This document shows positions 27,289-35,947 of a DNA stretch of 64,000 nucleotides, piece by piece (within the stretch, counting starts at the first letter, position 1; every line of letters begins with the position of its first letter). Under the pieces are notes generated by a model. The model ran no database searches. It saw only the letters and a list, made by a program, of their open reading frames with translations, and was not told where the DNA came from. Made by a program: the position numbers and the translations under genes. The DNA is from Bordetella genomosp. 9. GTDB lineage: Bacteria; Pseudomonadota; Gammaproteobacteria; Burkholderiales; Burkholderiaceae_B. The DNA is taken from NCBI RefSeq assembly GCF_002261425.1, contig NZ_NEVJ01000001.1:558001-622000 (forward strand). Reading direction: 5' to 3'.

Positions 27289-28648
27289 GGGATTCCTTGG
27301 GGGTGGGGCGGCGCTCGCCGGCGGCCAGCTCGCTGTGCCAGAAGGCCCAGGTCAGCAGCGCGCCGAGCACGACGAAGGCCGCGAAGATGATGCCCGTGGC
27401 CGCGAAGCCGCCGGTTACGTCGCGGCTCCAGCCCAGCAGGGGCGGCGCCAGGATGCCGCTCAGGTTCGCCAGCGAATTGATCAGCGCCACGGCCGCGGCG
27501 GCCGCCGTGCCGGTCAGCAATGACGTCGGCAAGGTCCACAGCATGGTGTTGGCGGCGTAGACGCCCGCCGCCGCGACGACCAGGCCGAACAGCGCGGCGG
27601 CGTGATTGCCCAGCATCAGCGTGGTGAAGATGAAGCCGACCGCCGCCAGCACGAGCGCCACACCCAGGTGGCGTATCTTCTCGCGCTTCAGGTCGGAGTG
27701 CCGCGCCCAGAGATACATGGCGCAGACCCCGCCCAGGTAGGGCAGCACGCTCAGGAATCCCACCGCCGTATTGGTGAAGCCGAAGCTCTTGATGATCTGC
27801 GGCAGGAAGAAGGCAATGCCGGTCGTGCCGAATACGATGCAGAACAGGATGCCGGCCAGCAACAGCACGCCGGGCGAGGTGAAGGCCTCCGACAGCTTGT
27901 ACTTGCGCACGGATTCCAGGCTGGCGCGCTCATGGGCCAGCATGCCTTCCAGCCGGTCGCGTTCGGCCGGCGCCAGCCACGTGGCCTTGGCCGGGCGATC
28001 GGTCAGCAGCCACAGGCAGGCGATGCCCAGCACCACCGCCGGCAGGGCTTCCACGATGAACATCCATTGCCAGCCGGCCAGGCCGCCGACGCCGTTCATG
28101 CCGTCCAGGATGGAGCCCGAGATGGGGCTGCCGATCAGGCCGGATACGGGGATGGACATCATGAAAATGCTGGTAAAGCGCGCCCGGTAGGATTTGGGGA
28201 ACCAGTAGCTGATGTACATCACGATGCCGGGGAAGAATCCCGCCTCGGCCACGCCCAGCAGGAAGCGCAGGGCGTAGAAGCTGGTCTCGCCCTGCACGAA
28301 GGCCATGCAGCCCGACACGATGCCCCAGCTGATCATGATGCGGGCGATCCACCGGCGCGGCCCGACCTTGTCCAGCACGAGGTTGCTGGGCACTTCGAAC
28401 AGGAAATAACTGACGAAGAACATGCTGGCGCCGAAGCCGTAGACCGCATTCGACAGTCCCAGGTCCGCATTCATCTGCAACGCGGCGAACGAAATGTTCA
28501 CCCGGTCCAGATATGCGCACACGTACAGGATCATGATCAGCGGAATCAGGCGGCGCGCCGCCTTTCCGATGACCTGGCGATCCTCGATCGAACCGGTGTA
28601 GGCGCCGCCGCCGTCCACGCCGGCCACGCCTTCAATGCCTTGAGCCAT
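27257..28648 (-). CDS. MFS transporter, anion:cation symporter (ACS) family
   Basis: 463 residues with twelve predicted helices. Signature Y-L-D-R-V-N-I-S-F-A near 46 and D-K-V-G-P-R-R-W near 96 are typical of the ACS family, which imports organic anions such as phthalate, tartrate and allantoate. As the first gene of the allA-puuE operon it is a good candidate for ureide or allantoate uptake (inference). Divergent from the IclR gene at 28813. Confidence 0.92.
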   Translation of the reverse strand: MAQGIEGVAGVDGGGAYTGSIEDRQVIGKAARRLIPLIMILYVCAYLDRVNISFAALQMNADLGLSNAVYGFGASMFFVSYFLFEVPSNLVLDKVGPRRWIARIMISWGIVSGCMAFVQGETSFYALRFLLGVAEAGFFPGIVMYISYWFPKSYRARFTSIFMMSIPVSGLIGSPISGSILDGMNGVGGLAGWQWMFIVEALPAVVLGIACLWLLTDRPAKATWLAPAERDRLEGMLAHERASLESVRKYKLSEAFTSPGVLLLAGILFCIVFGTTGIAFFLPQIIKSFGFTNTAVGFLSVLPYLGGVCAMYLWARHSDLKREKIRHLGVALVLAAVGFIFTTLMLGNHAAALFGLVVAAAGVYAANTMLWTLPTSLLTGTAAAAAVALINSLANLSGILAPPLLGWSRDVTGGFAATGIIFAAFVVLGALLTWAFWHSELAAGERRPTPKESHGIAPHRRSA

Positions 28649-28675
28649 GACTTACCCCTTGGAATATTCGGACCA

Positions 28676-28713
28676 TCGATATGGGTCACTTGATCGTTGC
28701 GTCGATATGGGTC
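28676..28713. repeat. Direct repeat TCGATATGGGTC x2 (26-base period)
   Basis: Two identical 12-base copies at 28676-28687 and 28702-28713, close to the start of the minus-strand MFS gene. Placement in the IclR/MFS divergent spacer suggests regulator binding sites. Confidence 0.5.
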
Positions 28714-28759
28714 GACGCGGCACGATGCTATGCTCGCCCCACACCGCGAACAACCGCGA

Positions 28760-28799
28760 ATTTCCAGATTCCGGAATATTTGTTCTTGATTGTGGAAAT
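28760..28799. promoter_or_regulatory. Nested dyads upstream of the IclR gene
   Basis: A perfect 10-base palindrome ATTCCGGAAT (28768-28777) sits inside a wider inverted repeat ATTTCCA (28760-28766) / TGGAAAT (28793-28799). GGAATATT also recurs near 28661, next to the MFS start. IclR proteins bind such symmetric sites between divergent genes. Confidence 0.5.
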
Positions 28800-28812
28800 C
28801 CCTGGGGGACAC

Positions 28813-29565
28813 ATGGAAGAGGCGCCCATCGATAAATCGCTCGCCATCATGGAAGCCGTGGCGGGGTCGCGCCGTCCCCTGACGGTGACCGAGATCGCCG
28901 AGCTGACCGGGCTGTCGATGCCGACCACGCACCGGCTGGTGGTCCAGTTGACGGAGCGCAACGTGCTGGCCCGGCACCTGGCTTCCAAGCGGGTAATGGC
29001 CGGCGCCCGCCTGACGCGCCTGGGTATCGACGCGGTGCAGGCGTCCTTGAACGCCGACCAGCCCCACGCCTTGTTGAAGTCCCTGGCGATGTCGCTGGGC
29101 GAGTTCGCGCAGATCAGCATGGTGGTGGACGGGGAGCTGGTCTGCGTGGACGCCGCCGCGGTGCGCCGGCCCGGCGGCCTGCACCTGGAGCAGGGCAACC
29201 GCGGTCCGCTGCACTGCACGTCCATCGGCAAGCTGCACCTGGCGCATATGCCGGACGACGCGCTGTCCGCGTGGCTGCGATCGTCCACCCGGCGCAAGTT
29301 CACCAGCAAGACGCTGACCGGCGAGACGCGCCTGCGCGCGCACTTCAACGAGATCCGCGCCCAGGGGTGGGCATCCTGCAACGAGGAATGGAACGCGGGG
29401 GTGGTCGGCTGCGGGGTACGCATACCGCTGCGAGGCTCCGCGTTCATCGGGCTGTGCGTGTCCGCGCCGACGGCGCGCATGACTTACGAAGAGATGGTCG
29501 CCAACGTTCCCATCCTGCGCAAGTTTGCCGGGGACATCGCCCTGGCCTTCGACGCATCCGCGTGA
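28813..29565 (+). CDS. IclR-family transcriptional regulator
   Basis: 250 residues: winged helix-turn-helix (about 6-65; L-T-V-T-E-I-A-E-L-T-G-L-S-M-P-T-T-H-R) and an effector-binding domain (about 80-250; L-H-C-T-S-I-G-K-L). ATG 28813 is chosen because the family starts a few residues before the K-S-L-A-I-M helix. The frame is open upstream to 28681, but that stretch crosses the candidate operators. Likely controls the divergent MFS-allA-puuE operon, where ureidoglycolate or glyoxylate would be natural effectors (inference; glyoxylate is the effector of AllR). Confidence 0.9.
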   Translation: MEEAPIDKSLAIMEAVAGSRRPLTVTEIAELTGLSMPTTHRLVVQLTERNVLARHLASKRVMAGARLTRLGIDAVQASLNADQPHALLKSLAMSLGEFAQISMVVDGELVCVDAAAVRRPGGLHLEQGNRGPLHCTSIGKLHLAHMPDDALSAWLRSSTRRKFTSKTLTGETRLRAHFNEIRAQGWASCNEEWNAGVVGCGVRIPLRGSAFIGLCVSAPTARMTYEEMVANVPILRKFAGDIALAFDASA

Positions 29566-29590
29566 GCGGTGCTTCGCCGGCGGCCGTCGC

Positions 29591-30301
29591 CTAGCGTGCG
29601 GGGGCGGGCGCCATGCCGATCTTTTGCTTCAGCGCGGCGGTGCGGTCGGACGCCAGATAGGCCAGGAAGCTCGCCGCATCTGTGCGCGCCGGGGCGGCCA
29701 CGCACACCGCGCCCGCAAAAACGGTGCTGATCTCCGCCCCTGGCGGCATGTCGCCCAGGATCCGTATGCCGGGCATGCCCAGCAGCTCGCTACGCTGCTG
29801 CAGGCCCAGCTGCACGGTCCCGTCGGCGATCAGGCTGGCGACCGGCACGCCGGGCGGCGCCTGCATCAGCTTGGGCGCGAGCGCGTCGTACAGGCCCCAT
29901 GCCTTGATCAGGGATATCAGGGCGACGCCGCTGGGACCGGTCGAATAGCCGATGCGCGTCGCGTAAGACATCAGCGCGCGCAGGTCGTCGGCTCGCTCGA
30001 ATGGGACCGCGGGCGCCGTTTCCGCCATCGCGGCGGCGACCTGGGAAAGGGCGATGGGCGTCATCGTGGACGGATCGACCTTGCCGGCGGCCGCCAGGGC
30101 GTCCAGCGCGTCCTGCGCCAGGACGGCCACGTCGAAGGGCTCGCCATCCGACACGCGCTTTGCCGCCAGGACGCCGCCCACCGATTCGAGCGCGACGCTG
30201 ATTCCCGTTTGCGAGCGGAAGTCCGCCGCGGCTTCTTCGAGCAGGCGTTTCGTCGCCATCGACGAGATGCAGGTGAGGGTTGCCATGATGGGGGTCGCCA
30301 T
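29591..30301 (-). CDS. Orphan ModA-like substrate-binding protein without signal peptide
   Basis: 236 residues. Family features of the molybdate-binding-type fold: S-S-M-A-T-K near residue 13, F-D-V-A-V-L near 56, and Y-S-T-G-P-S-G near 115. No hydrophobic export signal is present, and only 6 bases separate it from the upstream gene, so a missed leader is excluded. No permease or ATPase gene is adjacent. It may be cytoplasmic and act as a sensor or binding protein rather than in transport. It is cotranscribed with the GlxA-type regulator. Confidence 0.8.
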   Translation of the reverse strand: MATPIMATLTCISSMATKRLLEEAAADFRSQTGISVALESVGGVLAAKRVSDGEPFDVAVLAQDALDALAAAGKVDPSTMTPIALSQVAAAMAETAPAVPFERADDLRALMSYATRIGYSTGPSGVALISLIKAWGLYDALAPKLMQAPPGVPVASLIADGTVQLGLQQRSELLGMPGIRILGDMPPGAEISTVFAGAVCVAAPARTDAASFLAYLASDRTAALKQKIGMAPAPAR

Positions 30302-30307
30302 GATTTT

Positions 30308-31339
30308 CTAAGTCTGGGTTTGCCCGATCATAAACCGCGCCGCATATTCCCTGGGCGTGATACCCAGACGCCGGAGAAATGTCTTGCGCAGTACGGCGAC
30401 GCTGCTGTAGCCGCATTGCCTGGCGATGTCCTCCATCGTATGGCCGCCCATTTCGAGCGCCCGGCGGGCGGCTTCCATGCGCGCATCTTCCACGTACCGG
30501 GCGGGCGTGGTGTTCAGCTCGCGTCGGAACATCCTGATCGCCGTGCGTACGCTGGTGGCCAGCCTGTCCGCCAGCGTTTCGGTGGAGAGATCCATGTGCA
30601 GGTGTTCGCCTATCCATGCGCACAGTTCTTCCAGCCGGGAATCCGATCCCTGCTGGGACTGCAAGGCCAAGCTGAACTGCGCCTGTCCGCCAGGCCGGCG
30701 CAGGAACAGGACCAGGTTTTTCGCGATGTCGAGCGCCACCGGGTCTCCCAGATCCTCGGCCACCAGCCCGAGCGCCAGGTCGATGCCGGCGCTGATGCCG
30801 GCGGACGTGTAGAAAGTGCCGTCCTTGATCCAGATGGGTTCGGGATCGACCCTGACGCGCGGATAGCGTTCAGCCAGCTGGCGGGTCATGCGCCAGTGCG
30901 TGGTGGCACGCCGGCCGTCCAGCAGGCCGGCTTCGGCCAGGACGAAGGCGCCGACGCAGATGGCGCACACCCGCCGCGTTGCCGGCGCCATCCGTTGCAG
31001 CCAGCGCAGCGTGGCGTCGGTCAGTCCCGTCAAGGGCTCGAAGCCCGCCGTCACGATCAAGGTGTCGATCGGCAGGCGGGATCGCCGCTCTTCCGCCAGT
31101 GTCTTGTGCGCCTTGAGGCCGATGCGCGACTCCGTCTCGATCTCGTTCGTCGACCCGGTGCTGACCAACTCGAATCGATACGGCGAGCCGTCGTGCAGCA
31201 GGTTGGCCAGGGTGAAGACCTCCGCGGGGCCGATGACGTCGAGCGCGTCCACCGGTTGCAGGGCGAGCATCACGACGCGCCGGGGAGCGGTCCGCGGCGG
31301 TGTCGGTTTCGAACTGGCGCGTTTGGACATAGCGAGCAT
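30308..31339 (-). CDS. GlxA-family regulator (DJ-1/PfpI domain plus AraC DNA-binding domain)
   Basis: 343 residues. Residues about 22-200 form a class I glutamine-amidotransferase-like (DJ-1/PfpI) domain, with the nucleophile-elbow region seen as A-I-C-V-G-A-F near 136. About 230-335 is an AraC double helix-turn-helix (E-T-L-A-D-R-L-A-T-S-V-R-T and I-A-R-Q-C-G-Y-S-S-V-A-V-L-R). A second ATG lies 9 bases downstream (MSKRASS). Divergent from the NmrA-like gene across an inverted repeat. Confidence 0.9.
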   Translation of the reverse strand: MLAMSKRASSKPTPPRTAPRRVVMLALQPVDALDVIGPAEVFTLANLLHDGSPYRFELVSTGSTNEIETESRIGLKAHKTLAEERRSRLPIDTLIVTAGFEPLTGLTDATLRWLQRMAPATRRVCAICVGAFVLAEAGLLDGRRATTHWRMTRQLAERYPRVRVDPEPIWIKDGTFYTSAGISAGIDLALGLVAEDLGDPVALDIAKNLVLFLRRPGGQAQFSLALQSQQGSDSRLEELCAWIGEHLHMDLSTETLADRLATSVRTAIRMFRRELNTTPARYVEDARMEAARRALEMGGHTMEDIARQCGYSSVAVLRKTFLRRLGITPREYAARFMIGQTQT

Positions 31340-31387
31340 CCGTGGGGTTCAACGGCCCCGGCTGCTCCAGCCGAGATCGCCTGATTC

Positions 31388-31422
31388 TGGCATGAAACGA
31401 CCGAAAAGAGTCATTCATGCCA
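31388..31422. promoter_or_regulatory. Inverted repeat TGGCATGAA-N17-TTCATGCCA, candidate GlxA-type operator
   Basis: Perfect 9-base arms with centres 26 bases apart, in the 131-base gap between the GlxA-type regulator (start 31339, minus) and the NmrA-like gene (start 31471, plus). The arms are long enough for chance to be unlikely in so short a gap. Confidence 0.6.
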
Positions 31423-31470
31423 TGTTGCGCGTGGCTAGACTGCAAGTATCCCAAAAATGAAGGAAAGACG

Positions 31471-32352
31471 ATGAGCCAGGCGGAATTTCTCGTGAGCGGC
31501 GCGACAGGCCGCACGGGCGGCGTCGCGATCGACACGCTGCTCGACATGAACAAGCGGGTGCGCGCCTACGTGCGCAAGGACGGAGAGCAGGCGGCCGCGC
31601 TGCGGAGCAGGGGCGTGGAGATCGCCATCGGCGACTTCGCCGATATCGACGCGATCCGGACCGCCATGCAAGGGGTGCGTTCCGCCTACTTCCTGCATCC
31701 GATCAGTCCCGGCATCGTCCAGGCCAGCGCCTTTTTCGCCCAGGCCGCGAAGGAGGCGGGACTGCAGGCGATCGTCAACATGTCGCAGATCTCCGCCCGG
31801 CGCGATTCGAAAAGCAATGCGGCCCGGGATCACTGGATTTCAGAGCGGGTGTTCGACGCATGGGGTGTCCCCACCACGCATATCCGGCCGACGTTCTTTG
31901 CCGACTGGCTGGTGTACCCGCATTTCGCCAAGGAAATCTGGGCGCGCAAGCGGATCGAATTTCCTTTCGGAGATGGGCGCCACGCGCCGATCAGCACCGA
32001 CGACCAGGGCCGCGTCATCGCGCACCTGCTGGCCAAGCCGGCCGGCCATGAAGGCAAGACCTACACGCTGCATGGTCCGCGCGAAATGAACCACCACGAA
32101 ATCGCCGCCGAAATGAGCGAGGTGCTGGGGGCGAAGATAGCGTATGCGCCCTTGTCCATCCCAGAATTTCGCGAGCGTATGGAACATGCCTACCGCTTCC
32201 ATCCCTTCATGACCCAGCATCTGGTCGAAGTCGCGCAGGACTACCAGAACGGCATTTTCGCCGGGACCAACGACGCGGTGGAACGGATCACCGGCCAGCC
32301 GGCCTTGTCCGTGCGGGAGTTCATCGGCCAGAACAGGCAGGCCTTCGCCTGA
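31471..32352 (+). CDS. NmrA-like NAD(P)-binding protein
   Basis: 293 residues of the atypical short-chain dehydrogenase class. Nucleotide-binding G-A-T-G-R-T-G-G lies at residues 9-16; the rest is an NmrA/quinone-oxidoreductase-2-like fold (N-M-S-Q-I-S near 109, H-I-R-P-T-F-F near 150). No classical Y-x3-K pair is obvious, so it may sense redox cofactors rather than catalyse. ATG 31471 is preceded by AAGGAAAG. Probably the target of the divergent GlxA-type regulator. Confidence 0.87.
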   Translation: MSQAEFLVSGATGRTGGVAIDTLLDMNKRVRAYVRKDGEQAAALRSRGVEIAIGDFADIDAIRTAMQGVRSAYFLHPISPGIVQASAFFAQAAKEAGLQAIVNMSQISARRDSKSNAARDHWISERVFDAWGVPTTHIRPTFFADWLVYPHFAKEIWARKRIEFPFGDGRHAPISTDDQGRVIAHLLAKPAGHEGKTYTLHGPREMNHHEIAAEMSEVLGAKIAYAPLSIPEFRERMEHAYRFHPFMTQHLVEVAQDYQNGIFAGTNDAVERITGQPALSVREFIGQNRQAFA

Positions 32353-32361
32353 AAGTTCTGC

Positions 32362-33273
32362 CTACGCATGTTCCGGCGCCAGGTCCAGTATCTGCGTGCC
32401 GATCAGGGACTCGAACTCATCGGCCAATGCCATGGGAACGGCGTTGTCCGCGCGCACGCAGGCGTACTGCGACACCAGCCGCTCTTTCAACGGCCGTTGC
32501 ACGATACGCGGGTCGCCCTGCGGCATCGGCGTCCAGGCCGATACCAACCCGATACCCGAGGCTTCCGCCGCCAGGCCGCAGATCAGCGGTGACGTCGGCG
32601 TCTCCGCGATCACATCCGGCGTGATGCCCTGGCGGTTGAAGGCGTCGTCGATCTGGTAGCGCAGATAGCTCTGCGGAGAAGGCAGCACCAGCCGTTCGCC
32701 ATCCAGGTCGCGCAACGCGATCCGATCCGAGGCGGCCAGCCGGTGGCGCGCGGGTATGACCGCGACGATGCGGCAGGCCGGCAGCGCCTGCACGCTGACG
32801 CCCGACTTCGACATCGGCAGCTCGACCAGGCCAATATCGAATTGCCGTGTCGCCACCAGTTCGGCGATCTGCGTGGACGGCAAGGTCTGCACGAAGACGC
32901 GTACCTTGGGGCGCGTCTTCAGGAACGACGCGATCACCTTGGGGATGAACCAGTGCGCCAGGGCGGGCAGCGTGGCGACACGCAGCGCGCCCGCGCGATG
33001 GTGGCCGATGTCGTAGGCCACCTGCGTGATCCGTTCGATGCCGACGTACAGATGCTCCACCTCGCGATACAGGGCTTCGGCTTCCGACGTCGGCACGAGC
33101 CGGCGCCCCTTGCGCTGGAACAGCGCATAGCCCAGCCGGAGTTCGAGCAACGCGATGGTGCGGCTGACGCCGGGCTGCGTGACGTTCAGCAGCCTGGCCG
33201 CGCCCACGACGCTCCCGGAGATCATGACCGCCCGGAAGGCTTCGATATGGCGCATGTTCATGTCGATCTTCAT
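32362..33273 (-). CDS. LysR-family transcriptional regulator
   Basis: 303 residues. N-terminal winged helix-turn-helix (about 7-66; S-G-S-V-V-G-A-A-R-L-L-N-V-T-Q-P-G-V-S-R) and effector domain (about 95-290). Divergent from the MmgE/PrpD-Bug-amidase operon and probably its regulator. Convergent with the NmrA-like gene (9 bases between stops). Confidence 0.92.
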   Translation of the reverse strand: MKIDMNMRHIEAFRAVMISGSVVGAARLLNVTQPGVSRTIALLELRLGYALFQRKGRRLVPTSEAEALYREVEHLYVGIERITQVAYDIGHHRAGALRVATLPALAHWFIPKVIASFLKTRPKVRVFVQTLPSTQIAELVATRQFDIGLVELPMSKSGVSVQALPACRIVAVIPARHRLAASDRIALRDLDGERLVLPSPQSYLRYQIDDAFNRQGITPDVIAETPTSPLICGLAAEASGIGLVSAWTPMPQGDPRIVQRPLKERLVSQYACVRADNAVPMALADEFESLIGTQILDLAPEHA

Positions 33274-33274
33274 C

Positions 33275-33291
33275 TATACCTCAAAGGCATA
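33275..33291. promoter_or_regulatory. TAT-N11-ATA, candidate LysR box
   Basis: Matches the T-N11-A dyad classically bound by LysR proteins and lies 2 bases upstream of the LysR start codon, in the divergent spacer before the MmgE/PrpD gene. Short and therefore weak evidence. Confidence 0.4.
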
Positions 33292-33405
33292 AGCAGGCGT
33301 TGATTCTTGACTATTTCGCGGCTTGGCGCCTGTCTATTATTCACGGACTTGCTGTTGATGCGTAGTAGGGCCGGGAAAGTACTCGGCCGAGGCGCCCGTG
33401 GGAAT

Positions 33406-34869
33406 ATGCTCAAAAGTAATGATAAAGGGATAGAGGAACCCAGAACGGACGTGCCGCGCGCGCCGGCCGGGCACGGCGCCCACCGCGCGCCGGACGCCGG
33501 ACTGGCCTTGCGGCTGGGGCGTTACGTCGCCGGCCTGGACACCCACGCGGTCGACGAACCCACCAGGGAAGCTGTCTGGCGTTGCTTGCTGGACGCGCTT
33601 GCCAGCGCGGGCGCCGCGCTCGACCTGCCCGCGGTACGGGCGGCGCGGGAGACCGCGTTGGCGCTGTACGGTCGCGGCGCGGTGCCCATGTGGTTTACGG
33701 GCAAGCCGGCCAGCACGGCCGCCGCCCTGTTCGCCAACAGCGCGGCCACGGCGGCGCTCGACCTGGATGACGGTTATCGGCAGGCGCGGGGGCACCCGGG
33801 CGCGGCGGTCATTCCCACGGCGCTCGCCCTGATGGGTGAGGACCCGCGCCGCACCGTCGCGGACCTGGTGGCGGCGATCGTCGCCGGGTATGAGGTAGGC
33901 CTGCGCCTGGCCATGGCCCGGCCTGCCTATGCACCCTCGGGCGCGTGGTCGGGCTACGCGGTGGTCGCCACGGCCGGGAAGATGCTGGGTCTCGATCCCG
34001 CCGTGATCGCGCATGCGCTGGCGATCGCCGCCCAGACGGCGCCCGCCTTGCCCGCGCTGGCGGGCATTGCCGGCTCCGACGTGAAAGAGGGCATCGCGGC
34101 CGGCGTGGCGGCCGGCTGGGCCGCGCTGCGCCTGGCGATGGCGGGATACGTGGGCCCGATCGCGGTCCTGGATGACGTGCGGCTGTTCGATCCCGACATG
34201 GCGCTGCGCGACCTGGGCGGCACGCCGCTGATCCGGGGTACCTATTTCAAGCCCTACGGATGTTGCCGCCACATCCACGCGCCGTTGGATGCGTGGCTGC
34301 ATCTGCGGGCCAGGCACGGCCTGGAGGCCGGAGACATCGCTGGAATGCAGGTCCGCACCTATCGCGCCACGTTCAACCTGTCCAACAGCCCGGCCCCGCG
34401 CACGCTGGTGGAAGCCCAGTACAGCGTTCCCTATTGCCTGGCCTTGTGCGCGTTGCGCGGCAGCGATGCCCTGGTCCCGCTGCAAGCAATGCACCTGGGT
34501 GACGCCGGGGTACGGGACCTGGCCGCGCGGATCACGGTCGTGCATGACGCCGGGGTGGAAGCGCTCTTTCCCGCCCGCTCGCCGGCCAGCGTCACCGTCA
34601 GCCTCAAGGACGGAAGGCGCCTGTATTCGCCCGTGATGGATCCGCGCGGCGACCCCGCCACGCCCCTGGGATGGGCCGAGCTGGAAACCAAGTTCCGCGT
34701 GGCCACGCGCGCGGGGCTGTCGCCCGTCCGTCAGCAGGCCGTGCTCGATGCGATCTCGGACCTGCGTCACGGCGACGGCGCGCCCCTGGCGCGCGCGGTG
34801 GGCGCATCGGGCGTCCTGGACGTATCGGGCGGGACGGAACAACAACATTGCAAGGGAGATCAGCCATGA
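33406..34869 (+). CDS. MmgE/PrpD family protein
   Basis: 487 residues, close to the usual 450-480. Features of the family (2-methylcitrate dehydratase, cis-aconitate decarboxylase, and many of unknown substrate): D-L-D-D-G-Y-R-Q-A-R-G-H-P-G near 122 (family D-D-x-H-P-G region), F-K-P-Y-G-C-C-R-H near 285 and Q-Y-S-V-P-Y near 340. Without other propionate genes the substrate is probably a different hydroxy or unsaturated diacid. ATG 33406 is chosen; the upstream in-frame extension overlaps the promoter region. Its stop overlaps the Bug receptor start. Confidence 0.88.
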   Translation: MLKSNDKGIEEPRTDVPRAPAGHGAHRAPDAGLALRLGRYVAGLDTHAVDEPTREAVWRCLLDALASAGAALDLPAVRAARETALALYGRGAVPMWFTGKPASTAAALFANSAATAALDLDDGYRQARGHPGAAVIPTALALMGEDPRRTVADLVAAIVAGYEVGLRLAMARPAYAPSGAWSGYAVVATAGKMLGLDPAVIAHALAIAAQTAPALPALAGIAGSDVKEGIAAGVAAGWAALRLAMAGYVGPIAVLDDVRLFDPDMALRDLGGTPLIRGTYFKPYGCCRHIHAPLDAWLHLRARHGLEAGDIAGMQVRTYRATFNLSNSPAPRTLVEAQYSVPYCLALCALRGSDALVPLQAMHLGDAGVRDLAARITVVHDAGVEALFPARSPASVTVSLKDGRRLYSPVMDPRGDPATPLGWAELETKFRVATRAGLSPVRQQAVLDAISDLRHGDGAPLARAVGASGVLDVSGGTEQQHCKGDQP

Positions 34870-35873
34870 CCATCACGAGCCATCCTATCGATCGCCGGCG
34901 CCGCACGGTGCTGCGTTCGGCTTTCCTGTTGGCGGCCTGCGCGGCCGCCGGCGCCGGCGTCGCGCAGGACTTTCCCGTCAAGCCCATCCGGCTGATCGTA
35001 CCGGCGCCGCCGGGCGGCGGCACGGACGCCATGGCGCGGCTGCTGGCCAATGCCCTGGCGGATTCGGCCAAGTGGAACGTCGTGGCGGAAAACCGTCCCG
35101 GCGGGGGTGGGAATATCGGCTTCGACCAGGCCTTCCGTTCGGCGCCGGACGGCTACACGCTGGCCCTGGGCGAGTCCAGCAACATGATCGTCAACGAGTT
35201 CCTCTACCACCGCACACCGTACGACATCGAAAAGGACATGCAGCCCATCGCGCTGCTCGCCAAGGTGCCGCTGGTGCTGATCGTCGCCGCCAACGGACCG
35301 TATGGCAGCGTCGCGGACCTCGCGGCCGCCGGCCGGAAAACGCGGATCACCTTCGCGTCGTCCGGCAACGGCACCCTGGCGCATCTGATGGGCGAGCGGT
35401 GGAAAGGCCAAGCCGGACTGGACATGCTGCACGTGCCGTACCGCGGCGCCGCGCCCGCCCTGACGGACCTGATCGGCGGCCAGGTCGACATGTTCTTCGC
35501 ATCGGTGCCGGTGGCCTTGCCGATGATCAAGGGCGGCAAGGTGCGCGCCCTGGCTGTGACGGCGCCGCATCGGCTCGGCACCTTGCCGGACGTGCCGACC
35601 ATGGCGCAGGCGGGTTATCCGGGCATGGAAGCGAGCGTCGTGTTCGGCCTCGTCGGTCCGGCGGGCATGCCTGCCGCGGTCGTCAACGAGATCAACGACC
35701 AGGTGAACAAAGCCATGCAGGGCCCGGCGGTCGCCAGCCAGCTGCGGGTCATGGGCATCGATCGCCCGCCGGGCACCTCGGGCGGAGATCCCGCATCCTT
35801 CGCCGCGCTGCTGCGGGAGGAGCGCGCCCTGTGGGCACCCGTGGTCAAGGCCTCGGGCGCGCAGGTGGACTGA
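34866..35873 (+). CDS. Bug/TctC-family periplasmic receptor
   Basis: 335 residues. Signal peptide with four consecutive arginines (residues 9-14 region, R-R-R-R-T-V-L-R) and cleavage after G-V-A-Q, then the family signature I-R-L-I-V-P-A-P-P-G-G-G-T-D. Binds a small organic acid or amide in the periplasm. There are no TctA/TctB membrane genes nearby, as is usual for Bug proteins. ATGA overlap with the MmgE/PrpD gene shows tight coupling. Confidence 0.93.
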   Translation: MTITSHPIDRRRRTVLRSAFLLAACAAAGAGVAQDFPVKPIRLIVPAPPGGGTDAMARLLANALADSAKWNVVAENRPGGGGNIGFDQAFRSAPDGYTLALGESSNMIVNEFLYHRTPYDIEKDMQPIALLAKVPLVLIVAANGPYGSVADLAAAGRKTRITFASSGNGTLAHLMGERWKGQAGLDMLHVPYRGAAPALTDLIGGQVDMFFASVPVALPMIKGGKVRALAVTAPHRLGTLPDVPTMAQAGYPGMEASVVFGLVGPAGMPAAVVNEINDQVNKAMQGPAVASQLRVMGIDRPPGTSGGDPASFAALLREERALWAPVVKASGAQVD

Positions 35874-35947
35874 CCGGCCAGGTCTGCTGCCGGCGGGTCC
35901 TGCCGCTTTCCGTTTCACCACGTTTGTCCCTGAGGAGGCATGCCATC

